The translations under genes and the position numbers were made by a program. 51,467 nt of DNA. Origin: Myxococcales bacterium (GTDB lineage Bacteria; Myxococcota_A; Polyangia; JAHFDS01). The stretch lies in contig JAHFDS010000014.1 in assembly GCA_023248855.1 (NCBI GenBank), positions 1-51,467 of the forward strand. The letters are read 5' to 3'. The notes beneath the pieces are model-generated. The model had not been told where the DNA came from. It did not search any database and was given only the letters and a program-made list of their open reading frames with translations. This document shows, one piece after another, positions 8,061 through 19,561 of the stretch (the first letter of the stretch is position 1; every line of letters begins with the position of its first letter).

Positions 8061-9155
8061 ATGGGCGAGCCAGCAGACACGCCACGACCCCGGGCGCCTC
8101 GAGTCGGCGAGCGCATCGGCTGGCTCGTCGCCGTCTCGTGCTCGGCGATGCTGGTCTCCACGGCCATCTGGGCGGCGATGCGGCCACACCAGGGGGGGCC
8201 CGCCCTCGGCGTGGCCGTGACGGCCTGCTTCCTCTTGATGCGGCAGCTGGTGCGCCGCGCGTGCCGGGACGCCCTGGACGCGGCGGAGCGACTGCGCGCG
8301 ATCGCGGCGCCTGCCGGCGACGCCTGGCGCCGGCTGTTCGAGGCCGAAGGCCTCGGCGGCCACATCCCCGCCGTCGCGCCGCTCGTGCGCAAGGCGCTCC
8401 GCCTGACGGTGCGCCCCAAGGGGCAGACGGAGGGACGCTCGCGCGTCGGCGGGCGCGCGGATCTCCCTGCAGGCTGGCCGTGGCCGCGCTGCGCGGGGCT
8501 GCCGATGGAGCTCCTGGTGCAGCTCGACCTTGCGGAGATCCGGCGCCTCCTGCCCGAGAGCCCGCTGCCCGCCGAGGGGCACCTGTGCTTCTTCTATTCC
8601 GACCGGATCATCGGCTCGGCCTCGCTCGCGCGCGAGGCTTGCCCGGTCGTCCACGTCCCCGGCAGCGCGACCGCGGTGCCGACCGATCCCCCGGCGGACG
8701 CGAAGCCACGCGGCGCGCGTACGGAGCCCCTTCCACTGGAGCTGACCGCGTACGAGGATCTGCCGGATCTGGCGGTCGAAAAGGGCCTCGCGGCGACCCT
8801 CGACGAGCCACAGGCCGAGACCTACCGCGCCTTGGCCAGCTTCCTCGCGAGCGGCGGCGACGACCCGCACCACAAGCTGCTCGGTCACGCCGAGCCTCTC
8901 GAGGAGCCGATGGAGCTCGAGTGCGCGCGCATCGTGAACGGCATCGGGGTCGGCAAGAGCAGCACGCTCACGAGCGCGCTGCTCGACCAGGTGGCCCGGC
9001 AGAGCCGTCGCTGGCGGCTACTGCTGCAGCTCGACTCCGACGCGGCCGTGCCGTGGATGTGGGGCGATCTCGGCAGGGTCTACTTCTGGATCCGCGACGA
9101 GGACCTCCAGCAGCACAGGCTCGACCGGGTCCTCGTGCTGGCCGAGGGCGCCTAG
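8061..9155 (+). CDS. DUF1963 (YwqG-like) membrane-anchored protein
   Basis: Two hydrophobic segments near the N-terminus (about residues 16-38 and 45-64) would anchor the protein. The rest (about 90-364) resembles DUF1963/YwqG: GGRADLPAGWPWPRC, LVQLDLAEI, LCFFYSD, HKLLGHAEPLEEPMELEC, and a terminal RLLLQLDSD ... WMWGDLGRVYFWI. DUF1963 proteins have no established biochemical role. The ATG at 8061 lies ten bases after the patatin stop, suggesting an operon. A membrane anchor in front of DUF1963 is less common than the free domain. Confidence 0.8.
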   Translation: MGEPADTPRPRAPRVGERIGWLVAVSCSAMLVSTAIWAAMRPHQGGPALGVAVTACFLLMRQLVRRACRDALDAAERLRAIAAPAGDAWRRLFEAEGLGGHIPAVAPLVRKALRLTVRPKGQTEGRSRVGGRADLPAGWPWPRCAGLPMELLVQLDLAEIRRLLPESPLPAEGHLCFFYSDRIIGSASLAREACPVVHVPGSATAVPTDPPADAKPRGARTEPLPLELTAYEDLPDLAVEKGLAATLDEPQAETYRALASFLASGGDDPHHKLLGHAEPLEEPMELECARIVNGIGVGKSSTLTSALLDQVARQSRRWRLLLQLDSDAAVPWMWGDLGRVYFWIRDEDLQQHRLDRVLVLAEGA

Positions 9156-9162
9156 CGCTAGT

Positions 9163-9226
9163 GCCGCTCGAATTGGTTCGACGAGCGGCCCTAGGTGTTG
9201 TCTTGCGCACGCTCTGCGTGCGCGAG
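9163..9226. terminator. Two hairpins between convergent genes
   Basis: GCCGCTCG (9163-9170) pairs perfectly with CGAGCGGC (9182-9189). A second, stronger hairpin has an eleven-pair stem (9202-9212 with 9216-9226, one G-T pair) around a TCT loop. Neither has a clean T run. They lie between a plus-strand and a minus-strand gene end and probably terminate both. The rest of this 139-base gap shows nothing else. Confidence 0.45.
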
Positions 9227-9294
9227 TGCTGCGACCAGCTGGCAGGTGAAGGTTGCTCCGAGCTCAAATGCCGTCCAACTATTGGCGGGCAGCA

Positions 9295-10671
9295 CTAGTC
9301 CTTGCCGCCGTCGCCGACGGGGATGCCGAAGCGCCGCATCCACCGGCGAACCTGCATGCGCGCCTTGCCCAGGTCGCGTGCGACCGCGCTGATGTTGCCG
9401 TCGTGCTGTTCGAGCAGCAGCAGGAGCTTGGCGCGCAACGCCCTGTCCTCCCGCCCGAGCTCCTGGTCCGTGTCGTCCGGCGGCGCGGGCTCACCGCCGA
9501 CCCCGGGCGGCAGGTGCTCGCGCTGGATCACGCCGTCGGGGGACAGCACCGCGGCCGCCTCGAGGGCGCGTTCCAGCTCGCGCACGTTGAGTGGCCACCG
9601 ATGCGAGAGCATCGCGCGCGCTGCGTTCATCGAGAAGCTGAGCTGCCGCGCCTTCGCGCCGGCCACGCGCGGCAGGAGCGCCGCCACGAGCAGCCCGAGG
9701 TCCTCGCGCCGGCTACGCAGCGGCGGAAGGTCCATGACGAAGCCGGACAGGCGCGCGAGCAGGTCCTCGCGGAAGCGCCCCGAGGCCACGAGCTCTCTGA
9801 CGCGATGATGCGTGGCTGCCACCACGCGGAGATTGACGCGCACGGGCTTGGTCGCTCCGACAGCGAGCACCTCGCCCTCCTGCAGCACGCGCAGGAGCGC
9901 CACCTGGGAAGCCAGCAGCATGTCCCCGATCTCGTCGAGAAACAGGGTCCCTCGATCGGCACTGCGCACCAGGCCCGGACGATCCTCGGTCGCGCCCGAG
10001 AAGGCGCCCTTTCGGTAGCCGAACAGCTCGCTCTCGACCAGCGTGTCGGGCAGCGCACCACAGTTGACCGCGACCAGCGGCCCCTTGCGGCCCGATGCCT
10101 CGTGGATCGCTCGCACGATGAGCTCCTTGCCGGTTCCGGTCTCTCCGAGCAGGAGCACCGGCACCCCGGACGCCGCGATGGGCGCGAGCTGCGCGGTCTG
10201 GACGGCCCACGGTGGCGACAGCGTGGCCAGCCCCGGGGGCAGACCGGACAGGTCTTCCGACGAGACGTCCGGTCCCCGATCCGGCACCGGGGGCAACGCA
10301 GAGCGGTAGAGCAAGAACGTGTGCCCGAGCTGCAGGATCTCGCCGTCGCGAAGCGGATGCTGGTCCACCCGGCGATCGCCGACGAAGGTGCCGTTCTTCG
10401 AGCCCGGATCGAACACCATGGCCATCGGCCCGAGCTCGATCCGCGCGTGCACGCTCGACATGCGGCGGTCGGGAAAGCGTAGGACGAGGTGATCCCCGCT
10501 GCGCTCGACCGTGCGCGCCGCTCCCCGTCCGAGCGTGACCTCGCGCACCCCGTCGAGCAGATGTCGCGAACCGCCCGCGAGCGGCCCGTCGGCCTCGAAG
10601 AGCACGAACAGATAAGGGACACCGTCCCGCGCATCCCCACGAGACTGCAGGATCGAGAGGGTCTGATCCAC
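9295..10671 (-). CDS. FHA-domain sigma-54-dependent transcriptional activator
   Basis: This bacterial enhancer-binding protein has three domains. An N-terminal FHA phosphothreonine-binding domain (about 25-120) carries TLGRG, SSVHARI and [11 protein letters not shown] central AAA+ domain (about 145-385) has Walker A GETGTGK at 176-182, the sigma-54 contact loop GAFSGA at 222-227 (a Ser variant of GAFTGA), and Walker [13 protein letters not shown]-terminal Fis-type helix-turn-helix ([20 protein letters not shown]) follows. FHA-controlled activators are typical of myxobacteria and link Ser/Thr kinase signalling to sigma-54 promoters. The divergently transcribed kinase next door is an obvious candidate input. 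I chose the GTG at 10671 because TAGCGT ends seven bases before it; a GTG at 10680 is also possible. Confidence 0.92.
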   Translation of the reverse strand: MDQTLSILQSRGDARDGVPYLFVLFEADGPLAGGSRHLLDGVREVTLGRGAARTVERSGDHLVLRFPDRRMSSVHARIELGPMAMVFDPGSKNGTFVGDRRVDQHPLRDGEILQLGHTFLLYRSALPPVPDRGPDVSSEDLSGLPPGLATLSPPWAVQTAQLAPIAASGVPVLLLGETGTGKELIVRAIHEASGRKGPLVAVNCGALPDTLVESELFGYRKGAFSGATEDRPGLVRSADRGTLFLDEIGDMLLASQVALLRVLQEGEVLAVGATKPVRVNLRVVAATHHRVRELVASGRFREDLLARLSGFVMDLPPLRSRREDLGLLVAALLPRVAGAKARQLSFSMNAARAMLSHRWPLNVRELERALEAAAVLSPDGVIQREHLPPGVGGEPAPPDDTDQELGREDRALRAKLLLLLEQHDGNISAVARDLGKARMQVRRWMRRFGIPVGDGGKD

Positions 10672-10678
10672 CACGCCC

Positions 10679-10772
10679 ACGCTACCACGCGCCCCCGCGG
10701 GGGCGCCGCGACGAACGGGTCGCCCTACCAACGATGGCGGATCGCGCCAAGCGAGCCACACCGAGGTACGCT
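10679..10772. promoter_or_regulatory. Divergent intergenic promoter region
   Basis: The minus-strand TAGCGT (10684-10679) precedes the activator gene. The plus-strand TACGCT (10767-10772) lies seven bases before the GTG of the kinase gene at 10780. Both fit the TAnnnT-then-start pattern of the window. No strong -35 box is evident on either side. Confidence 0.45.
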
Positions 10773-10779
10773 GCGCCCC

Positions 10780-11913
<1,134 letters not shown>

Positions 11914-11938
11914 GCCGGCGTGCTACGCTGACCCCGCC

Positions 11939-13584
11939 GTGTCTTCCGCGCCCGCACGCGCGCCCGCCCCCCCGAAGCCGCCGCGGCAGGGTCGCAACCT
12001 GCTACGCGCGCCCGGCTGGCTCTCCGGGATGCTCGCCGTCGGTGGCGCCGCCTTCGCCGCGTTCTACTTCTTCCAGTTCATCGACGCGCGGGCGCTCGGC
12101 GAGTCGCGCTCGCCCCTCGAGGCCCTGTTCACGCACTTCGACCTCGAGACGCTGCAGAACTCGCTCGCCAACCTCTCGCAGGTCGTCGCGGCCGTCCTCG
12201 GCATCGCGATCACGGTCGTGGCCATCGTCGTGCAGCTCGCCGCCACGCGCTACACGCCGCGCGTGACCGACCTCTTCTTCCGCGACGGCACGAACCTCGC
12301 CGTCCTTGGCCTCTTCGCCAGCTCGTGCCTCTACACCCTGTGGGTCAGCATGACGGTCGGCAAGGGCTACCTGCCGGTGCGCGCCATCGGCTTCGGCATC
12401 GTCATCGTCTCCGCGAGCGTGCTCGTCCTGGTGCCGTATTTCTCGTACGTGTTCGCGTTCCTCGAGCCTGAGCGAGTGATCCGAAAGCTCGAGCTCGACG
12501 CCCTGACCACGGCGCTGCGCGCCCGGCGCGGCCAGACCCTCGCCCAGCGGCAGGAGATCGTCCTCGCCAACCTCGAGCACCTGGCGGACATCGCGGTCAA
12601 CGCCGTCAGCCAGAACGACCGCATCATCGCGACCCGCGCCTGCACCGCCCTCGGCGATCTGGTGGCGCGCTACCTCGAGCAGAAGCCGCAGACGCCCGAC
12701 TGGTTCCGGCTGACCGACAAGCTGCGCGACAACCCCGACTTCGTCGCGCTCGCCGCCGAGAGCCTGCTCGACCTCGAGGACAACCGCACCTGGCTGGAGT
12801 TCAAGGTCTTCCGTCAGCTGCACGCGATCTTCCTCGCCGCGCTCGCCAACCTGCGGGACCTGGCGCCAGTGGTCGCGATCGAGCTCCGGCGCGTCGCCGA
12901 GGGGGCGGTCTCGACCAACGACCGGGTGGCGCTCGACCTCACGATCAAGTTCGTCAACACGCTGCTCCGCGCATCGCTCAACTCCCGCGACGTCCGCACT
13001 GCTTACAACGTCCTGCACCAGTATCGGCTGCTGTGCGAGAACATGCTCCTCGCCCGCCTCGACGAGGAGGCAGTACAGTGCGCGGCGCACCTGCGGTACT
13101 ATGCCCAGGTTGCGCATGGCATGTCGCTCGGGTTCGTGACGGAGACGGCGGCGTACGATCTGGCCCGGCTGTGCGAGTGCGCGGCGGTGGCCAGCGCGCC
13201 CGTGCAGCGGCGCAACCTCGATCACCTCCTCCAGGTCGACAAGGAATCCGAGACCGAGGCGCAGGAGACGGGCCTGCGCGGCGTTCGCAAGGCGCAGGTC
13301 AAGCTCGCGACCTTCTACCTGGAGCGCGGCGAGGAGGCCACCGCGCGCGTGATCTGGGAGGACATGCGCCACGAGCGTCCCGAGCGGCTGCGCTCGATCC
13401 GGGACGAGCTGTCCGCGGTCACCGACCGCTACTTCTGGGAGGTCGTGGACCGCGGCCTGAACTTCGACTTCCTCGAGCCGAGCCGAAAGGCGCAGCTCCC
13501 CACGTTTTTCTCGTGGTTTCCGCAGCTCGACGCCCGGCGCTCCTCCGCCTCGGTGCCGTCGGACCTGCCCACGGGGGCCACCTC

Positions 13585-13588
<4 letters not shown>
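11939..13588 (+). CDS. DUF2254-like integral membrane protein
   Basis: Four transmembrane segments fill the first 185 residues (around 25-48, 75-105, 118-138 and 142-170). The segment after the second, containing ATRYTPRVTDLFFRDGTNLA, matches the pattern of DUF2254 membrane proteins. The C-terminal 370 residues are soluble and mostly helical, with TPR-like stretches, so this half differs from canonical DUF2254 proteins. The GTG at 11939 lies nine bases after TACGCT (11924-11929). Its TGA overlaps the GTG of the HD-GYP gene by four bases, so the two are translationally coupled and probably work together. Function unknown. Confidence 0.75.
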
Positions 13589-15183
<1,595 letters not shown>

Positions 15184-15225
15184 TCCGGGGCACGCTGGCC
15201 CCGTCCGTGAACGGTGGGGGTTTCG

Positions 15226-15897
15226 ATGGGCACTAGGCAAGACGAGATGGTGCCACTGCGGATCGTCCGATCCGAGGAACGCCCCGAGGACGCGCCCACC
15301 AGCGCGGCGCCGGCGCTCTCCACGGCCGCCGAGATCGAGCTCGTCGCGCGCTGCCAGCGAGGTGATCGGCGGGCGTTCGACGAGCTGTACGCCACCTTCA
15401 GAAGGCCCCTGGCACGCCAGCTCGTGCGCATGCTCGGTCCGCGCGCCGACGTCGAGGACACGCTGCAGGAGGTCTACCTCGAGGTCTTCCGATCGATCTC
15501 GCGCTATCGCGGCGACGCTCGCCTCTCGACCTGGCTCTACCGGCTGGCCGCCCACGTCGCCTATCACCGCCTCCGCACCAGAAAGCGCAAGGAGCCGCGC
15601 ACCGACGAGATCGACGATCGGCTTGCGGCCCGTGAGCCCTCGCCCGAGGAGCGCATCGCAGGCGCGCGCGAGCTCGCGGAGGTCCACCGTATCCTGCAGA
15701 CGCTGGCTCCCAAGAAGCGCATGGTGTTCGTCCTCCACGAGCTCGAAGGCCTCGACATCGAGGAGATCGCCCGCATCGTGGGCGCCCCGCGCGTGACCGT
15801 GCGAACTCGCCTGTTCTACGCGCGCCGAGAGTTCTTCGCCGCCGCGGCGTCCCGCATCGACCGCTTGCCCAAAGGGGACCAGGAGGACGAGGCATGA
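15226..15897 (+). CDS. ECF-type RNA polymerase sigma factor
   Basis: Region 2 spans about residues 42-115 (VARCQRGDRRAFDELYA, then VEDTLQEVYLEVFRSISRYR and STWLYRLAAHVAYHRLR). Region 4 spans about 150-205 (LAPKKRMVFVLHELEGLDIE, then EIARIVGAPRVTVRTRLFYA). There is no sigma region 1 or 3, as expected for ECF factors. The ATG at 15226 has the G-rich stretch GGTGGGGG five bases upstream; a GTG four codons earlier is the alternative. The stop overlaps the start of the FecR-like gene (ATGA), indicating coupled expression with its likely regulator. Confidence 0.93.
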   Translation: MGTRQDEMVPLRIVRSEERPEDAPTSAAPALSTAAEIELVARCQRGDRRAFDELYATFRRPLARQLVRMLGPRADVEDTLQEVYLEVFRSISRYRGDARLSTWLYRLAAHVAYHRLRTRKRKEPRTDEIDDRLAAREPSPEERIAGARELAEVHRILQTLAPKKRMVFVLHELEGLDIEEIARIVGAPRVTVRTRLFYARREFFAAAASRIDRLPKGDQEDEA

Positions 15898-17396
15898 GGT
15901 GCCCTTCTGCCGCCAGGCTGGCCGAGCTCGACGCCGGCACGCTGCCGGGCCGCGCCCAGCTGCGCGTGCGCCAGCACGTCGGCCGTTGCGCTCGCTGTGC
16001 CGCTCGGCTCGGCTCGGTGTCGTCGGTGCGGACATCGCTCTTGACGGCGCGCACCATCGAGCCCGAGGTCGACTGGTCGCGGGTCGAGGGCGGGCTGCCC
16101 TGGCGGGGTGGCCTGGCGCTGCCGCCGCCGGCGCGGAAATCGCGGGTCGCGAGCCTCCTTGGCCTCTCGATGGTGGGGATGGCGGCGGCCGCAGCAGCCA
16201 CGCTGCTCGCGGTGGGCCCGGACGCCCTCGTCGGGTGGCCCGCGCTCTCGATCGCCGAACGGGCGCCCGGGCGCTCACCCGTGCGCGCCGCGGGTCGTCG
16301 CCTCGTGATCCCACCGGCACGCAGCGCGCTCTCACTCGTGCCGACCATGTCGCGTGGAGAGGTGCGGGTGCTCGCGGTCGGTGGCGTCGCCATGCGGCTC
16401 GGGCCCGCGGCCGAGGTGCGGGAGGGATCCCGGGTGGAGACCGGCGCAGGCGCGGTGGCGCTGCAATGGGGGCGCGGCTCGGGCCTGTCCCTGCCGGCGC
16501 ACAGCGAGGTCCTGATCCGCTCGCTCGATCCGCGCCAGGTGCAGCTCGAGCTGGTCAAAGGCCGCATGATCCTGCACGTCGAGAAGCTCGCGCCCGATGC
16601 ACCGCGGCCCGAGGAGGCCCGGCTGGTCGTGGCCGCGGCGGCGCTCGCGGTCGAGGTGCGCGGCACGGTGCTCGAGGTGGGCCGGGAGCGCGGCGAGGCC
16701 GAGGTGCTCGTGCGCGAGGGGCGTGTGGACGTGCGACAGGGGACCCATCGAACCCACGTCGGCGCCGGTGAGCTCGGACGCTTCGGGGATCAGCCGAGCG
16801 CGCATCCCGAGGTCCGTGATGCCACGCGCTCGGAGCTCGAGCGCGCCGACAGGCGCGATGCCACGGTCCTGCTCCCGCTGGTGTCGGAGCAGGCGCTGGC
16901 CGAGAGCGCCGTCGTGCGCGTCGGAGCAGGGCGTCGCGTCGAGCTCGACGGCGTGACGATGGGCGGAGCGCCGATCTGGACCCGCGTGGCCAGCGGCCGC
17001 CACCTGGTGGCCGTGGACGGCCGCTCGCGCTGGGTGCGTGTGGAGCACGGTGAGGACATCTCGATCGCTGCCCGCCGTGCGCCCGAGACCACGGCTACGC
17101 CTGTGCTGCGCGGCCGTGTGGCAGGAGCCGGCGCGCAGAACGAGCGCGCTCCGGAGGCGCTGGCCTGCTACGAGCGGTTTGGCCTCGGCCGGGACGCCGC
17201 GCTCGAGGGCGTGATGGAGCTCTTGCTCGACGTGAGCCCCGAGGGGCGCGTGGCGGCCGCGCGAATCGGCGCGAGCACGCTGCGCGCGCCCGCCGTCGAT
17301 CGCTGTCTGACCGAGAGCGCCCTCGAATGGTCGGTGCCCGGCAGCGGCACCCCACAGCACCTCCAGTACTGGATCACCCTGTCGCACCGGGACTGA
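15894..17396 (+). CDS. FecR-domain anti-sigma factor candidate with zinc-finger N-terminus
   Basis: Residues 1-40 hold a cysteine/histidine cluster, including H-x3-C-x2-C in VRQHVGRCARCAARLGS, matching the anti-sigma zinc-finger (ZAS) type. A hydrophobic segment around 100-118 is the probable membrane anchor. A FecR-like beta domain follows (about 150-300), with repeated 'G-x-V-x-V-x-x-G' strands (VEVRGTVLEVG, AEVLVREGRVDVRQG). The C-terminal 100 residues resemble the AgmX/PglI-type domain of myxobacteria (VMELLLDVSPEGRVAAARI, VDRCLTESALEWSVP). It overlaps the sigma gene by four bases. The simplest reading is a transmembrane anti-sigma factor that senses an envelope signal. Confidence 0.82.
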   Translation: MRCPSAARLAELDAGTLPGRAQLRVRQHVGRCARCAARLGSVSSVRTSLLTARTIEPEVDWSRVEGGLPWRGGLALPPPARKSRVASLLGLSMVGMAAAAAATLLAVGPDALVGWPALSIAERAPGRSPVRAAGRRLVIPPARSALSLVPTMSRGEVRVLAVGGVAMRLGPAAEVREGSRVETGAGAVALQWGRGSGLSLPAHSEVLIRSLDPRQVQLELVKGRMILHVEKLAPDAPRPEEARLVVAAAALAVEVRGTVLEVGRERGEAEVLVREGRVDVRQGTHRTHVGAGELGRFGDQPSAHPEVRDATRSELERADRRDATVLLPLVSEQALAESAVVRVGAGRRVELDGVTMGGAPIWTRVASGRHLVAVDGRSRWVRVEHGEDISIAARRAPETTATPVLRGRVAGAGAQNERAPEALACYERFGLGRDAALEGVMELLLDVSPEGRVAAARIGASTLRAPAVDRCLTESALEWSVPGSGTPQHLQYWITLSHRD

Positions 17397-17443
17397 GAGC
17401 GTGGGCAGGTTTCCGGGTCGCGTCGTGGTCTGATCAGCGCTAA

Positions 17444-17467
17444 ATATATTCGCATATGCGGATATAT
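17444..17467. repeat. AT-rich 24-bp palindrome
   Basis: The sequence is symmetric about CATATG (centre 17455/17456), with 11 of 12 pairs matching; the single exception is a T-G pair. It stands out sharply in a region otherwise over 65% GC. It lies between the FecR gene end and the transposase remnant, so it may be an operator, an insertion-site scar or a RAYT-associated palindrome. The rest of the 17397-17578 gap shows nothing identifiable. Confidence 0.6.
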
Positions 17468-17578
17468 ATGCTGCAGGCTGGGCGGCCGAGTGCGGGACGA
17501 CGGCGCACCGAACCCACATCCAGGTCGAGGCTGGCGTGAGCGGTGGCGGCGGGTTTGTTCGCCGCGGGGCGCGCGGAA

Positions 17579-18125
17579 TCAGCTGGCGAGGGTGATGAGG
17601 CGGAGGATGTCGTAGGTGAGGGCTGCCGAGCACCTTGTCGAGGCCACGAACGGACAGGTCATCGAGGCCGCGGTGGGCCTTGCCGTCGGCGTTGACGGTC
17701 TCAGCGGTGGCCGCGCGCTGCTTGTCGATCGCCGCCACAGATCCAGCGATAGGCGTCATGGCATTCGCAAAGGCGCCAGATCTCGCGGGCGCTGCCCTCG
17801 CCCTCGCTGGTGGCGTAGATCCAGAGCGTCAGCAGGAGCTCGGGATCGATCGCGGAGGCTCCGGCGCCGTCGTCGCGGGACTCGATGCCGGCATGGAGCG
17901 CCGACAGGTCGAGCTTTCGGACGACGGCCGAGATCGCCCGCACCGGGTGGTCCTCGGAGACGGTGGCCTCGAGGTCGATGCGACCCAGGCGATCTGCGCA
18001 CGCTGCGCCGTTCGCAAGCGGGCACCTCGCTTCGGGTGCGCCGGGTCTGCGGGGAGGCGGCGGCGCTTGGGCCGCTCCCCGGCGGCCTCGTCCAAGAGCG
18101 TCGCCTGCGCCGGCCTGGCGGCCAC
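17579..18125 (-). pseudogene. IS1182-family transposase remnant
   Basis: Three pieces of one transposase can be read on the minus strand in different frames. The N-terminal piece (about 18125-17990) reads LLDEAAGERPKRRRLP and RLRTAQRAQIAW. After a one-base shift near 17985 comes DLEATVSEDHPVRAISAVVR through IYATSEGEGSAREIWRLCEC to AYRWICGG (to about 17735). The catalytic core is then missing, and the C-terminal tail follows in another frame (ETVNADGKAHRGLDDLSVRG). A further shift leads to ALTYDILRLITLAS and a stop at 17579. A full IS1182 transposase is about 450-550 aa; here well under half remains. It cannot be functional. No intact terminal inverted repeats were recognised. Confidence 0.8.
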
Positions 18126-18160
18126 GTCCGCAGTGGACGACGGGTGCTCCGCCGCGCGGC

Positions 18161-18796
18161 TCACGCGGGGGCCGCGGCGCGCGCGCGCTTGAGAAGGTAC
18201 GTCTTCGCGTCGGGCAGGACAAGGCTGACCACGACGGCCGCCGACGAGTACGGGTCCCGCCCGCCCGACGCGGCCTGCCCCGCGCGCGTCCGATGGACGT
18301 CCCGGTTGCCGACGACATAGGCGAGGGCCCGGCGGACCTCCGTCGGCGTCCGCAGGATGCGCGCGTGAAAGCGGTCGGCGAGCACCTTGCCGCGCCGGCC
18401 CATCAGCCGATTGAGGCCCCTGGCGAGGCGGATGGAGAGCCCCTGCATGCCGCGCGACAGGGCCCTGCCATCGGCGGCCTCGACGAGGAAGTGCAGGTGA
18501 TTGCCCTGGATCGAGTACTCGCAAAGGCGCATGCCGAAGCGGTCGCCGCCGGCCGCGAAGGCACGGGCGATGACGCGGAAGCTGCGGCGGCTACGCAGGT
18601 TCCACACGTGCGGCAGGACCCGCAGCGTCACGTGCACGGGGAACCGAGCGGCAAGCGCGCCGCGCGCCGCATGGCTGACCCCGGGGCGCTCGCCCCTGGG
18701 CTTCCTGCCGGCGCCCTTGCGCGGACCGCCCCACCCGCCATGCCGGGCGAAGGTCAGCTGCTGGGGGCGGCGGCCGCGCGACATTTGATTAGGCAT
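18161..18796 (-). CDS. REP-associated tyrosine transposase (RAYT, Y1/HUH family)
   Basis: The 211-residue protein carries the HUH-endonuclease layout of the Y1 transposase superfamily. It has a first strand, FPVHVTLRVLP, the metal-binding HLH in YSIQGNHLHFLVE, the RAYT-typical stretch GKVLADRFHARILRTPTEVR, and the candidate nucleophile in RALAYVVGNRDVH. The basic Gly-rich N-terminus (GGWGGPRKGAGRKPRG) is common in myxobacterial members. The ATG at 18796 is supported by GGAG five bases upstream on the minus strand. All motifs are intact, so it may be active. RAYTs are usually single-copy and associated with short palindromes rather than classical insertion-sequence ends. It lies next to the decayed IS1182 remnant. 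Confidence 0.85.
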   Translation of the reverse strand: MPNQMSRGRRPQQLTFARHGGWGGPRKGAGRKPRGERPGVSHAARGALAARFPVHVTLRVLPHVWNLRSRRSFRVIARAFAAGGDRFGMRLCEYSIQGNHLHFLVEAADGRALSRGMQGLSIRLARGLNRLMGRRGKVLADRFHARILRTPTEVRRALAYVVGNRDVHRTRAGQAASGGRDPYSSAAVVVSLVLPDAKTYLLKRARAAAPA

Positions 18797-18895
18797 ATAT
18801 ACTCCAAGCGGTCGCGAGAGTCAACCCCTTCTGGACCGTTCAGGTGAAGCGCCTTGCGCCCACCCCGCGTACTGCGACGGCGGGACGCTGCGCGC

Positions 18896-18925
18896 GCCCC
18901 GCTGCTCAGCCGGTAGCAGCGGGGC
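18896..18925. repeat. Perfect 11-bp inverted repeat (hairpin)
   Basis: GCCCCGCTGCT (18896-18906) and AGCAGCGGGGC (18915-18925) are perfect reverse complements around the eight-base loop CAGCCGGT. There is no T run and no adjacent gene end, so a terminator role is doubtful. It could be a RAYT-mobilised palindrome or a structured RNA. Confidence 0.55.
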
Positions 18926-19451
18926 GTCTGCTACGGCACCGCGTCCGCCGTCCCTGCACCGCGGCTCATCGAAGCTCCACCACGCCGCCCGTCCTTGCTT
19001 CCGTTGGCAGCCTCCGCGAAGGCACCGCGCCAAAAGGGGAGTTCCCCCTCGATGGCGCTCGTCGGAGGGATCGAGGGACACCGCGCCCACCCTCGGGCGA
19101 GCCGTGCTGTGGACCGTGCCGCGCCCACAGCCGGAGAAGAAGAACCTCTCGCACGAGACGGCCGGTGCCGGACCCGGAGGAGCCGGCGTAATGGCTGTCC
19201 CTGGGCTGACGTGTGTCGGATGTCCTTGACCGTTTACATCGGACTCGAGCGTGCGGCGCGTACCGTCGTGGTCGTGCCTGCGTCCGCGTTGGTGGCCGCG
19301 CCCGCGACCGCGCCTGTTACGGTTCCGGCGGTCCTACCGATTTCTGCGCACGCTCTGAGCCATCGGGCCAAGAAGCCGCGCCCCTCGCCAAGGTGGCTTC
19401 TCCGCTAGCCACCCCTGGCTCGCGAGCCATCCACTTTGTCCGACGCAACCA

Positions 19452-19535
19452 TTGATTCTCCTTCGGGAGTCAACGCTTTGTTTCAGGCCTGTCTCTTGCT
19501 TTCCGGTGGGCCGCTTGCCCGGGCGATTCGCCCGG
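19452..19535 (+). promoter_or_regulatory. Leader hairpins upstream of the lipoprotein gene
   Basis: The first hairpin (19452-19473) pairs TTGA and CTCC with GGAG and TCAA around a TTCG tetraloop, with a two-base bulge. The second (19519-19535) pairs CCGGGCG with CGCCCGG around ATT. AGGAGA at 19545-19550 then leads to the ATG at 19562. This may be a terminator plus leader or a stabilised 5' leader. Confidence 0.4.
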
Positions 19536-19561
19536 CCCACCCACAGGAGACGGCTCTGACC

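Larger units (their letters stand above)
18797..19561. other. Non-coding stretch with structured elements
   Basis: About 765 bases contain no gene I can support. Small frames occur on both strands, but they have no recognisable motif, ribosome site or typical codon use. The stretch holds a perfect eleven-pair hairpin at 18896-18925 and two leader hairpins close to 19562. It directly follows the RAYT gene start and may be the remains of the mobile insertion plus the promoter region of the next lipoprotein gene. Confidence 0.5.

Noticed and set aside
17397-17578. Possible tRNA or small RNA gene downstream of the FecR gene
   Set aside because: No cloverleaf or T-loop sequence could be found; only the AT-rich palindrome stands out.
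18821-19090. 89-codon minus-strand frame next to the RAYT gene
   Set aside because: It spans the perfect hairpin and has no protein-like pattern; probably part of a non-coding scar.
18995-19408. 137-codon plus-strand frame in the gene-poor stretch
   Set aside because: No ribosome site, no motif and low-complexity Ala/Val/Pro runs; not supported as a gene.
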